A stretch of 59,342 nucleotides of DNA. Origin: CAZKUR01 sp964556005 (GTDB lineage: Bacteria; Bacteroidota; Ignavibacteria; Ignavibacteriales; Ignavibacteriaceae). Under the pieces are notes generated by a model. It did not search any database. It saw only the letters and a program-made list of their open reading frames with translations, and was not told where the DNA came from. The stretch lies in assembly GCA_964556005.1 (NCBI GenBank), contig CAZKUR010000019.1, forward strand, positions 1 to 59,342. Direction: 5' to 3'. Position 1 is the first letter of the stretch. Every line of letters begins with the position of its first letter. Made by a program: the position numbers and the translations under genes. Shown here in pieces: positions 35,504 to 43,358 of the stretch.

Positions 35504-36904
35504 TCAATGCCAACCGAACATGAACGGGGGAACAAGCAGAATTAATCCTACAATAAGAAAAATTATTTCCAACGGTAATACCCACCTTGCCCATTTTTCC
35601 CAGGGTATATCTGCAAGGGTTAGAACTCCCATCGTTACCGCTGAAGTCGGAATTATCATATTACTGAAACCATCGCCGAATTGAAATGCTAGAACTGCCG
35701 TTTGCCTGGAAACGTTTACCAAATCTGATAGAGGAGCCATTATAGGCATTGTAAGAACTGCCTGGCCGCTTCCCGACGGAACGAAGAAGTTTATCATCGT
35801 TTGAACAATAAACATTGCCTGTGCCGAAATAACCGGATGGAGAGATGAGATTGGCGCTGCGAGCGCATACAGAATTGTATCTATTATCTCTCCATCTTTC
35901 GCAATTATTAAAATCCCTCTTGCGAAAGCGATTATTAGTGCGGTAGCTATTAAATCTTTTGCACCGGCGATAAATGAATCAACAAGTTCACCGACACTTA
36001 GTTTTCCTACGATTCCGACAACTATCGCCGTACAGAAAAAAACTGCCGAGATCTCTTCGATGTACCAGCCGAATTTTAACACTCCGAAAATCAGCACGAA
36101 AATTCCAATGAGAAAAGTTACCAAAACCAACTTATGCCTTGATGAAACGCCTTGATGATTTTCGACAGCTGAAAAATTTATTGATTTCCTCTTCTCCTGA
36201 TCCTTCTTGAATGTAATACTAATAGAAGGATTGATTTTTACCTTTTTAGCATATCTTAATACAAAATAAATTGCCACCGCAGTAGTTATCACCCAGACTA
36301 CACACCGGTATTCAATTCCCGAAAATAATCTCAGCCCCGCGATGTTTTGTGCAATGCCTACAGTAAAAGGATTTAGAAAAGCTCCTGCAAATCCGGCGCC
36401 GGCAGCAACGAACGGAATTGCAACTCCGGTAACTGTATCATAGCCCAACATTAATGCCATCGGAACAAAAACAAGTATGAATGGAATTACTTCCTCACTC
36501 ATTCCGAAAATTGCACCGGCTAATGAAAAAATTATCATGAAAATAGGAATTAAAAGGATTCTTGTTGCCCGTGATTTTTTGTGAGCTTTTGCAATTCCAA
36601 GTATAAATGAATCCAGAGCTTCCGTTTTCCTGAAAACGCCGAAAGCTCCACCCACAATAAATACAAAGCCGATAATTAAAGCAGCATCGACAAAACCTTT
36701 CATGGGAGCCATCAAGACATCTCCAACTCCTTGCTGGTTGGCCTGAACATAGTGAAATGAATTAGGAATAACCATAGTCTTGCCGTCAAAATGCTTTGTA
36801 GCATACTGCCCGGCAGGAATAAACCACGTTAGTACTGCGGTTATTATAATTAAAGAAAAAATTATGAAGAAAGTATTTGGCGCTTTAACCTTTGCTAACT
36901 TCAT
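35504..36904 (-). CDS. YfcC-family inner-membrane transporter (DcuC superfamily)
   Basis: A 466-residue protein with about eleven to twelve membrane helices. TAVLTWFIPAGQYATKHFDG at the first loop, FGMSEEVIPFILVFVPMALM, and GAGFAGAFLNPFTVGIAQ in the middle are typical of YfcC proteins (PF03606); the late MINFFVPSGSGQAVLTMPIM re-entrant motif is the ion-transporter-superfamily substrate site. Relatives move amino acids or dicarboxylates. Its start codon overlaps the cyanophycinase stop (ATGA), so translation is coupled. This suggests that it imports the products of that peptidase, for example Asp/Arg or their dipeptide. Confidence 0.87.
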   Translation of the reverse strand: MKLAKVKAPNTFFIIFSLIIITAVLTWFIPAGQYATKHFDGKTMVIPNSFHYVQANQQGVGDVLMAPMKGFVDAALIIGFVFIVGGAFGVFRKTEALDSFILGIAKAHKKSRATRILLIPIFMIIFSLAGAIFGMSEEVIPFILVFVPMALMLGYDTVTGVAIPFVAAGAGFAGAFLNPFTVGIAQNIAGLRLFSGIEYRCVVWVITTAVAIYFVLRYAKKVKINPSISITFKKDQEKRKSINFSAVENHQGVSSRHKLVLVTFLIGIFVLIFGVLKFGWYIEEISAVFFCTAIVVGIVGKLSVGELVDSFIAGAKDLIATALIIAFARGILIIAKDGEIIDTILYALAAPISSLHPVISAQAMFIVQTMINFFVPSGSGQAVLTMPIMAPLSDLVNVSRQTAVLAFQFGDGFSNMIIPTSAVTMGVLTLADIPWEKWARWVLPLEIIFLIVGLILLVPPFMFGWH

Positions 36905-37755
36905 TCTACAACGGTTTTATTTTTTAAATTATATTTTTGTCCTTTTGTCAAAATGCTCATAACAATTCCGGTTGCGGAAAATTTTCCATTTTGATCCGCT
37001 TCAATATTTTCCACATGCGTCGGGTCGTATATTATGACCTGGCTTTCTCCGAGGACTTCAAACGTATCGTCGGGGTTTATAAGAATAGCTGTCGATTCAT
37101 CTATTGCAACGCCTAATAATTCAGGATGCTCAAGTACAACGCTTATCAATCTATTATTTCTTTTTCGTTTTATAAAATGCTGATCGATTATGCATTTAGT
37201 TACAAATCCAAATCCTTCTATCGTTTTAACGTTATTCTTTTGTATCGAATTAAATGAAGTAGTGGTATCTTTATTTATTAATTCATCACCGGTTATCATC
37301 ACCTTACTCATAACAGCAGCTCCTGCGCTGGTGCCGCTTATTACTCCTCCGTTTTCATAAATTTCATGAACTTTTGCAATTAATTTTGTTCCTAATAAAT
37401 CGCCTGTTAAACGACTTTGATCTCCGCCAGAAAAGAAAATTCCGGTTACACCGTTCAGTTTATTCACATTGGAATCAAGATCAGCTTGTTCTCTGCTGCA
37501 AAAAATATAGCTAATATTTTTACATCCAGCTTCATTAAACTCTTTGGCCTCTTCTTTATAAGCTTCAAAAGGAACTGAACTTGCATTTGGAATAATTAAA
37601 ATTTTAGAATTTTCACCGCCGGCAAGTTCAACTATTTTTTTCATTACACTCATCGGTTTATCACCTCCGCCTATAATTACCAGGTGGCCTTTAGGCTGTG
37701 CTAAACAGGTTGACGCAAGAAAAATAAATAAGAATAAAGATTTAATTTTTTTCAT
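36901..37755 (-). CDS. Cyanophycinase-family S51 peptidase, exported
   Basis: A 284-residue exported serine peptidase with a signal peptide ending near CLAQ (residue 20). The key residues match Synechocystis CphB in identity and spacing: Q113 (SGGDQSRLT), nucleophile S143 (SGTSAGAAVM), D191-Q192-H193 with R197, R199 and R202 (DQHFIKRKRNNRL), and GVAIDESTAIL. CphB cuts multi-L-arginyl-poly-L-aspartate to beta-Asp-Arg dipeptides. There is no sorting domain, so a periplasmic site is likely. It lies one base after the M20 gene and overlaps the YfcC-type gene by four bases. Of the two S51 proteins here, this one has the better catalytic match. Confidence 0.9.
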   Translation of the reverse strand: MKKIKSLFLFIFLASTCLAQPKGHLVIIGGGDKPMSVMKKIVELAGGENSKILIIPNASSVPFEAYKEEAKEFNEAGCKNISYIFCSREQADLDSNVNKLNGVTGIFFSGGDQSRLTGDLLGTKLIAKVHEIYENGGVISGTSAGAAVMSKVMITGDELINKDTTTSFNSIQKNNVKTIEGFGFVTKCIIDQHFIKRKRNNRLISVVLEHPELLGVAIDESTAILINPDDTFEVLGESQVIIYDPTHVENIEADQNGKFSATGIVMSILTKGQKYNLKNKTVVE

Positions 37756-37756
37756 C

Positions 37757-38854
37757 CTATTTCCTTCTGATTAATTGTTGAGCAATTTGAGCAGTTTTAA
37801 TTAAATCTTCAATCAATATGAATTCATCATTTGAATGCGGATTCTGCGCACCGATTCCAATGTTTATCGTTGGGATTCCTTTTGCATTTAGAGAATTAGC
37901 GTCACTTCCGCCAAGGCTAATATTGGGTGCAGGTGTTAACCCCACACTTTTTAGAACACTTTCGATTTCCTTATAAATTTCCGAATCAGGTTTAATTGAA
38001 TAAGGTTTAAAATCCCAGTCTTTTTGAAACTCAACTTTACCACCTACCATAAGTGATTCATTCTCAAGATAATTTTTAATCAACCCGATATATGAACCTA
38101 TTTTTTCAATTTTAAAGGATCTGACTTCGCCTTCGATAGTTGATTTCTCCGGTACTACATTAACAGCCGAACCTCCGGAAATTTTTCCGATGTTAATTGT
38201 CGTATCATCATCAATCCGTCCCTGCTTTATTTTGGAGATCGCTTTACTCATTATTTCTATAGAATTAATCCCCTTCTCAGGAGCTATTCCTGAATGAGAA
38301 GCTCTCCCGTTAACGATGGCTTTAAAACCCATAGCTCCGCATGATTCGCTTATAAAATTTCCCGGGCGAAGAAACGAATCAAAGACAAAACATCTACTTA
38401 TATTGTCATCCACCTCCAAATATTTTGAGCCGTTCAGCGTCGTCTCTTCACATGTTGTAAATGCAACTGTGAATGGTTTTGTTTCATTATTATTAAATGA
38501 TATTGATTCAATAAGATATAAAAGGACCGATACGCCAACTCTATTGTCGACACCAAGAACTGTGTTTCCATCGGAAATGATTCTATCATTCAGCACTTTC
38601 GGTTTTAATTCAGCGGTCGGACGTGCGGTATCCATATGCGCTAATAAAAGAAGATCTCCACCTCCGTTATATTTGCAAATTACATTCCCGGTATTGCTTT
38701 TGGATTTTAAATCCGAGTTATCAATTTTAATTTCTATTAAGGAGTTTTTCGAAAGAGATTTAACAAAATCAGCAACCGGTTTTTCATTCCCAGATACGGC
38801 ATTGATTGTTGCGGCTTGTAAAAAAATATCTATTAATCTTCCCTGGTTAATCAT
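37757..38854 (-). CDS. M20-family metallopeptidase, PepT-like
   Basis: A 365-residue cytoplasmic (no signal peptide) di-zinc peptidase. Ligands are H73 and D75 (LLLAHMDTARPT), D103 (LGVDNRVG), the E136/E137 pair (TCEETTL), D159 (FVFDSF) and the final His in GAQNPHSNDEF. The lid domain contains GRASHSGIAPEKGINSIEIM. Relatives are tripeptidase T and other dipeptidases. As first gene of the run, directly before the cyanophycinase gene, it is a candidate for cleaving dipeptides brought in by the YfcC-type transporter. A known isoaspartyl dipeptidase (IadA, IaaA) is not in the window. Confidence 0.9.
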   Translation of the reverse strand: MINQGRLIDIFLQAATINAVSGNEKPVADFVKSLSKNSLIEIKIDNSDLKSKSNTGNVICKYNGGGDLLLLAHMDTARPTAELKPKVLNDRIISDGNTVLGVDNRVGVSVLLYLIESISFNNNETKPFTVAFTTCEETTLNGSKYLEVDDNISRCFVFDSFLRPGNFISESCGAMGFKAIVNGRASHSGIAPEKGINSIEIMSKAISKIKQGRIDDDTTINIGKISGGSAVNVVPEKSTIEGEVRSFKIEKIGSYIGLIKNYLENESLMVGGKVEFQKDWDFKPYSIKPDSEIYKEIESVLKSVGLTPAPNISLGGSDANSLNAKGIPTINIGIGAQNPHSNDEFILIEDLIKTAQIAQQLIRRK

Positions 38855-38899
38855 GTAATATATATTTCAATATATTATTAATGTGAAATATTTATTACA
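38854..38899. promoter_or_regulatory. Inverted-repeat operator, probably for the RpiR-type regulator
   Basis: TGTAATATATATTTCA (38854-38869) and TGAAATATTTATTACA (38884-38899) are inverted copies with 15 of 16 positions matching, separated by 14 bases. The right copy starts just downstream of the -10 box at the expected transcription start; the left copy touches the M20 start codon. RpiR-family HexR binds TGTARTTWTAYTACA-type sites, which resemble each arm. Binding of both arms would block the promoter. Confidence 0.6.
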
Positions 38900-38928
38900 G
38901 AAATACGGAAAATAATTTTTTAAGTCAA
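38900..38928 (-). promoter_or_regulatory. Sigma-70-type promoter of the M20/cyanophycinase operon
   Basis: Read on the minus strand, TTGACT (38928-38923) is followed by a 17-base spacer and TATTTC (38905-38900). The spacing and sequence fit a housekeeping promoter, with transcription expected to start near 38893 inside the inverted-repeat operator. It would drive the M20, S51 and YfcC-type genes and perhaps the rest of the run. Confidence 0.6.
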
Positions 38929-38983
38929 GGAAATTTCAATAAAAAATTCTCAATGTTTCTAATTCGAATAAAAAAACAACAAT

Positions 38984-39319
38984 TTATTTTTTATTAGGAA
39001 GCTTCAAATATCCATCTTTAATTAGGCTGTTGATTGATCTATAAATTACAATCTCCGCTTCGTTCGATTCAAAAAATCCGCGTGAAATAATTTTAAACCC
39101 GTTTACCTCCTTATACAGCCTTACGTTCGCATATAATTTGTCGTCGGCTATCAAGTCGTTTTCAATTCTGGACTTGTCATCCGGCAAATTCGATAATGCC
39201 CAGTAAATTCCTTTTTTTGCATTTTGAATTGCTCCTTCAATATCATCCTCAATGCTTTTTTGAGCAAATGAATTTATTCCGCACAATATAGAAACCAGGA
39301 AAATAAACAGAATTTTCAT
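38984..39319 (-). CDS. Small secreted protein of unknown function
   Basis: A 111-residue protein from the ATG at 39319, which has GGGGAG at good spacing; an ATG 11 codons upstream lacks this and would spoil the signal peptide. Residues 1-19 form a signal peptide (FIFLVSILCGINSFA). The mature part has an amphipathic start (IEDDIEGAIQNAKKGIYWAL) and a mixed remainder. No family recognised. It is transcribed away from the tetR-type gene and lies upstream of the peptidase operon, with its own spacer on both sides. Confidence 0.6.
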   Translation of the reverse strand: MKILFIFLVSILCGINSFAQKSIEDDIEGAIQNAKKGIYWALSNLPDDKSRIENDLIADDKLYANVRLYKEVNGFKIISRGFFESNEAEIVIYRSINSLIKDGYLKLPNKK

Positions 39320-39403
39320 AGAAGCTCCCCTCTTTGTGAAATGTGTTTTCAATATAATAAAATTTGCTTAAAAACACATAATTAAATAAAAAATAAAAGT
39401 AGC

Positions 39404-39472
39404 GGAAACTATCACTTGACAAAAAAGTTTCCATTAATTATTTTGGAAACTATGAAAACGATATTAGTTTCC
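39404..39472. promoter_or_regulatory. Four alternating GGAAAC/GTTTCC half-sites: operator of the TetR-type regulator
   Basis: GGAAACT at 39404, AGTTTCC at 39426, GGAAACT at 39445 and AGTTTCC at 39466 are four perfect seven-base half-sites in alternating orientation across the promoter. The middle pair (AGTTTCC-N12-GGAAACT) brackets the -10 box. Such palindromic arrays just upstream of a tetR-type gene are normally the binding sites of the encoded repressor. Confidence 0.7.
39416..39444 (+). promoter_or_regulatory. Sigma-70-type promoter of the efflux operon
   Basis: TTGACA (39416-39421), 17-base spacer, TATTTT (39439-39444): a near-consensus promoter 46 bases upstream of the TetR start codon. 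It is interleaved with the GTTTCC half-sites, so bound repressor would occlude RNA polymerase. Confidence 0.65.
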
Positions 39473-39489
39473 TTAGTAAAGAACCAAAA

Positions 39490-40101
39490 ATGAATGAGGA
39501 AAAAGAAAAAATAATCAACTTTGCAGCTCAAAAGTTCATGGACGGTGGATTTTTTAAAACTACCATGGACGAATTAGCAACTGAATTGAGAGTCAGCAAA
39601 AAAACTATTTATAAAAATTTCGCTTCCAAGGAAGTGCTAGTAAAAACAGTTGCATTAAGAATTTTAAATACAAATGCAAAGCTTATTGAAGATGCTGTTA
39701 ATCTAAAATGCAATCCTGTTGAGAAATTATATAGAATATTCGAAACTGTCGGGAAAATTTTAATGAAAATAAATGAAAATAATATAAGGGACATTCATTA
39801 TTATACACCGGAAACATGGAAAGAAATAGATGAATTTAGAACAAAAAAGATGAATGCTTTTCTGAAAGATATAATCGAACAAGGACAGAAGGAAGGCTAC
39901 ATACTTAAAAGAAAACCTGAAATCATAATTACAATGTTTCTCGCCTCGGCCAGGGCAATCGTCAACCCGGCTTTCGTTATAAATAACCGCTTTACTCTTT
40001 TTGAGGCATTAAAAGAAACAACTGAAATTCTTTCGAACGGCATAATGACCGAAAAAGGCAGAAAGGTTTTTAAAAAACTTAAAGACGGAGAAGTCAAATG
40101 A
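39490..40101 (+). CDS. TetR-family transcriptional regulator of an efflux operon
   Basis: A 203-residue regulator. The N-terminal TetR HTH is INFAAQKFMDGGFFKTTMDE / LATELRVSKKTIYKNFASKE (residues ~8-50); the rest is an all-helical ligand domain. It is the first gene of an operon with an HlyD adaptor and ABC-2 transporter genes, like CecR (YbiH) before ybhGFSR in E. coli. Its stop overlaps the adaptor's start (ATGA). The four half-sites at its promoter point to autorepression. The inducer is unknown. Confidence 0.92.
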   Translation: MNEEKEKIINFAAQKFMDGGFFKTTMDELATELRVSKKTIYKNFASKEVLVKTVALRILNTNAKLIEDAVNLKCNPVEKLYRIFETVGKILMKINENNIRDIHYYTPETWKEIDEFRTKKMNAFLKDIIEQGQKEGYILKRKPEIIITMFLASARAIVNPAFVINNRFTLFEALKETTEILSNGIMTEKGRKVFKKLKDGEVK

Positions 40102-41063
40102 AGAAAATATTTTTTAGCATGTTAATTTTAACCGCAGGATTTTTTTGGGGCTGCGGGAACACCAACGAAAAAAATACAATTGAAGCCTCAGGAAATATTG
40201 AAACAACCGATGTAGTTATCAGTTCCCGAGTTAACGGAGATGTAAATTCTATTCTGAAAGATGAAGGCTCAAAGGTAAACGCAGGCGATACTATAATGAT
40301 AATTGATCACGAAATTCTCGATTACCAGTTAGATCAAGCTGAAGCTTCAGTTAAAGCTGCGAAAGCTCAATTGGAACTTTTAAAAATCGGGGCACGGAAG
40401 GAAGATATACAGCAAGGTGCCGATGCTTTAAAACAAGCAAATATAAATTTAAACCTCGCCGAACAGAACAAAGATCGCATGACGAAACTTTATCAAACAA
40501 ACTCCGTAACCAAAAAGCAATTTGATGATGCGGCCGCTGCTTACGATTTAGCTAAATCACAAGTTAATGCTGCAAATGAAAATTTGAAGAAGCTGAAAAA
40601 TTATGCCCGTCCTGAAGAAATCAAACAAGCAGAGGCTAATGTTCAAAAAGCAGTTGCTGCTGTTGATTTACTGAAGAAAAATATAAGAGACTGCTATGTA
40701 ACCTCTCCCATCAACGGATTTATCGTGAACAAATATGTTGAAGTTGGTGAGACTGCTACTATGTTGACTTCTTTATTCGAAGTCTCAGATTTAAATCCTG
40801 TTAAGCTTGAAATTTATGTCTCCGAAGAAGAATTGGGTAAAGTAAAGCTTGGACAAAAAGCCGATGTAACCACCGATACTTATAAAAATAAAAAGTACGA
40901 AGGAAGTGTTATTTATATATCGCCTGAAGCAGAGTTCACACCAAAAAATATTCAAACAAAGGATGAAAGGACCAAACTTGTTTTCAAAGTAAAAATTCAG
41001 GTCAACAATCCAAAGTTTGAACTGAAAGCCGGAATGCCTGCGGATGCCGTTATTCACTTATAA
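40098..41063 (+). CDS. HlyD/YbhG-type periplasmic adaptor (lipoprotein)
   Basis: A 321-residue membrane-fusion protein. A lipoprotein signal ends at FWGCGN (C19). The biotinyl-lipoyl-like domain (VVISSRVNGDVNSILKDEGS, VNAGDTIMIID) is split by a long coiled coil (~residues 70-185, KAAKAQLELLKIGARKEDI... and NLKKLKNYARPEEIKQAEAN), the YbhG arrangement. A beta-barrel domain follows (LEIYVSEEELGKVKLGQKAD). It would bridge the ABC-2 exporter and the TolC-type channel encoded downstream. Confidence 0.92.
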   Translation: MKKIFFSMLILTAGFFWGCGNTNEKNTIEASGNIETTDVVISSRVNGDVNSILKDEGSKVNAGDTIMIIDHEILDYQLDQAEASVKAAKAQLELLKIGARKEDIQQGADALKQANINLNLAEQNKDRMTKLYQTNSVTKKQFDDAAAAYDLAKSQVNAANENLKKLKNYARPEEIKQAEANVQKAVAAVDLLKKNIRDCYVTSPINGFIVNKYVEVGETATMLTSLFEVSDLNPVKLEIYVSEEELGKVKLGQKADVTTDTYKNKKYEGSVIYISPEAEFTPKNIQTKDERTKLVFKVKIQVNNPKFELKAGMPADAVIHL

Positions 41064-41109
41064 TTATTAAATCTTATAATCATGCAATTTTGCAATCTTG
41101 TAATTTAAT

Positions 41110-42024
41110 ATGGAACCTGTAATAAAAATAGAAAAATTAAAAAAATCATTTGATGATATAAAAGCGGTTGATGGAATATCATTTGAAGTTGGTAAAGGAG
41201 AAATGTTCGGACTTGTCGGTCCGGATGGTGCGGGTAAAACTACAACTATAAGAATGTTGTGCGGACTATTGCGGCCTGAATCCGGTTCAGCTTCAATTCT
41301 TGAACTTGATATTCAAAAACACATAAAGAAAATCCAGAACCAGATTGGGTATCTATCGCAAAGATTTAGCCTATACGGCGACTTAACGGTGGATGAGAAT
41401 ATCGAATTTTTTGCAAATATACACAGCATAAAAAATATAAATAACCGCAGAGACGAATTACTTGACTTCACTCGTTTAAAACCATTCAGAAATAGACTTG
41501 CGGATAATCTTTCCGGCGGAATGAAACAAAAGCTCGCACTTGCTTGCAGCTTAATTCACACACCGAAAATTTTATTCCTTGATGAACCTACAACCGGTGT
41601 TGACCCTGTTTCACGGAGAGATTTTTGGAAGATACTTTCAAGGCTTATCAAAGACGGCATTACAATATTTATGTCTACTCCGTATTTAGATGAGGCAGAA
41701 AGATGCAACCGTGTTGCTTTGATGAATAAAGGAAAAATTATAAGCCTTGATACGCCTCAGAAAATAAAATCATCTTTAAATATGGTTGTTGTGGAAATTG
41801 TCTGCACTAACATTAGAGGTGCTTACCTGTTAATCAGAGATAAATTAAATATGGAAGTTCAAATGTTCGGAGACAGAATAAATGTAATAATAGAAAATTA
41901 TGAGAAAGATTATCCCGTAATTGAAAAACTTTTAGAAGAAAACTCGATTGAAATAAGCAGCAAAAGAATTATATCGGCTTCATTAGAAAATGTTTTTATT
42001 CATTTAGTAAAAGAAGCAAATTAA
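41110..42024 (+). CDS. ABC exporter ATPase, first of two (degenerate H-loop)
   Basis: A 304-residue ATPase. Walker A is GPDGAGKTT (38-46), signature LSGGMKQK (134-141), Walker B ILFLDEPTTGVDP. At the H-loop the usual His is replaced by Pro (FMSTPYLDEAERCN, P191). This resembles the N-terminal half of E. coli YbhF, which also lacks the His. It is thus probably the non-hydrolysing or weak half of an asymmetric ATPase pair with the gene at 43358. Residues ~220-300 form a regulatory C-terminal extension. Substrate unknown; drugs or envelope-stress compounds are typical for the family. Confidence 0.9.
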   Translation: MEPVIKIEKLKKSFDDIKAVDGISFEVGKGEMFGLVGPDGAGKTTTIRMLCGLLRPESGSASILELDIQKHIKKIQNQIGYLSQRFSLYGDLTVDENIEFFANIHSIKNINNRRDELLDFTRLKPFRNRLADNLSGGMKQKLALACSLIHTPKILFLDEPTTGVDPVSRRDFWKILSRLIKDGITIFMSTPYLDEAERCNRVALMNKGKIISLDTPQKIKSSLNMVVVEIVCTNIRGAYLLIRDKLNMEVQMFGDRINVIIENYEKDYPVIEKLLEENSIEISSKRIISASLENVFIHLVKEAN

Positions 42025-42041
42025 AATTATAAAGGTTAATT

Positions 42042-43358
42042 ATGAAAAGACTAATCATTATTTTCTTATTTTCTTCAGCAGTTTTATTTGCACAGCAAAA
42101 GGTGCTCACATTACAGCAGAGTTTGGATATCGGCATGAAGAGTAGTAAGGAATTAAAAATTGAAAAAACAAAACTGATCACAGCGGATGCAAAAAAAACA
42201 GAATCGACTTCGCAGCTTTTACCGCAATTAAAATTTGCTGCGTCATATACAAGGTTAAGCAGTGTGCCTCCATTTCAAATAGAATTTCCACCGTTTCTCA
42301 CCACACCGATCACCGTATCCCCCACTATATTAGATAACTACAGTTTAAAATTATCTCTTCAGCAGCCTCTATTTACAGGGTTAAAATTGTGGTCTTTGAA
42401 AGCTGCAACCAGTGAAAATTATAAAGCGGAAGAATCTTCTTACAACAGCAGCTTAAATAATACGGCGTTAAATATAGAAACGGCATTCTGGAATTTTTAT
42501 AAAGCAAAACAACTAAAATCTGTACTTGATGAAAATCTTAGGCAAGTGAAAAAGCATTTAGATGATACAAAGAATTTTCTTCAAAATGGATTGGCTACAC
42601 AAAATGATGTATTAAAATTAGAGGTTGAGTATTCGAATATCCGGTTGCAATTAATCGATGCTCAAAATAATATCGACATTGCAAGATTAAATTTTAATAG
42701 AATATTGAGTCTTCCATTACAAACAGAAACCGATATCGATGTTTCATCAATGGATACATCTTTTATGAAATACAATATTGATGATATTTTGAAAGAAGCT
42801 GAAAATAACAGAAACGATTTGAAATCTTTGCAGCACAGAATAAATGCAAGCGATAAAGGAATAACGGCTGCGGCTTCCGGTTGGTTTCCTTCTGTATTTT
42901 TGGTTGGGGATTATTATTACAGCAAACCAAATCAGAGGTATTTTCCAACGGTTGATAAATTTAATGACAGTTGGGATGTCGGGATAACTCTTCAATGGGA
43001 TATCTGGAATTGGGGATTTACGTCTTCTCAAGTAACTGAAGCGGAGCAAACGAAAATTCAAACCCAAACTTCTTACGAGCAGTTGAAAGATGCAATAGGA
43101 GTTGAAGTTTACCAGGCATACTTAAATTATAACCATACTTCGGATAAAGTAAAAGTAAGCCGGCAAAGCGTCGAGCAGGCACAAGAAAATTATAGAATTA
43201 TTCAGGATAAGTATGACCAGCAGGTTGCAACAAGTACTGATTTAATCGATGCGGAAGTTTCTGTTCGCCAGGCAAAAACAAATTTGACCAATTCTTTAGT
43301 GGATTATCAATTGGCAAAAGCGCAGTTGGAAAAAGCAATCGGAAAGAAAATTTATTAA
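42042..43358 (+). CDS. TolC-family outer-membrane efflux protein
   Basis: A 438-residue protein with a signal peptide (1-18, FLFSSAVLFAQQ) and two OEP repeats. LTLQQSLDIGMKSSKELKIE starts the first helical hairpin, FLQNGLATQNDVLKLEVEYS is the family's GLAT-type motif, and the second repeat has VGDYYYSKPNQ, DVGITLQWDIWNWGF and QQVATSTDLIDAEVSVRQAK. It forms the outer-membrane channel for the adaptor and ABC-2 permeases around it. Its stop overlaps the next start by one base (TAATG). Confidence 0.93.
   Translation: MKRLIIIFLFSSAVLFAQQKVLTLQQSLDIGMKSSKELKIEKTKLITADAKKTESTSQLLPQLKFAASYTRLSSVPPFQIEFPPFLTTPITVSPTILDNYSLKLSLQQPLFTGLKLWSLKAATSENYKAEESSYNSSLNNTALNIETAFWNFYKAKQLKSVLDENLRQVKKHLDDTKNFLQNGLATQNDVLKLEVEYSNIRLQLIDAQNNIDIARLNFNRILSLPLQTETDIDVSSMDTSFMKYNIDDILKEAENNRNDLKSLQHRINASDKGITAAASGWFPSVFLVGDYYYSKPNQRYFPTVDKFNDSWDVGITLQWDIWNWGFTSSQVTEAEQTKIQTQTSYEQLKDAIGVEVYQAYLNYNHTSDKVKVSRQSVEQAQENYRIIQDKYDQQVATSTDLIDAEVSVRQAKTNLTNSLVDYQLAKAQLEKAIGKKIY

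Noticed and set aside
35460..35594. Longer N-terminus (45 extra residues) for T9SS cargo paralogue B
   Set aside because: It would overlap the end of the YfcC-type gene and place the signal peptide internally. The ATG at 35459 has a perfect AGGAGG.
22000..38000. Classical polysaccharide-utilisation locus (SusC/SusD type)
   Set aside because: A TonB receptor is present, but there is no SusD-like protein and no glycoside hydrolase, lyase or carbohydrate esterase; the enzymes are peptidases and amino-acid enzymes.
38316..38858. 180-codon plus-strand open frame
   Set aside because: It is wholly antisense to the M20 peptidase gene, whose zinc ligands and family motifs are complete; the antisense product has no recognisable pattern.
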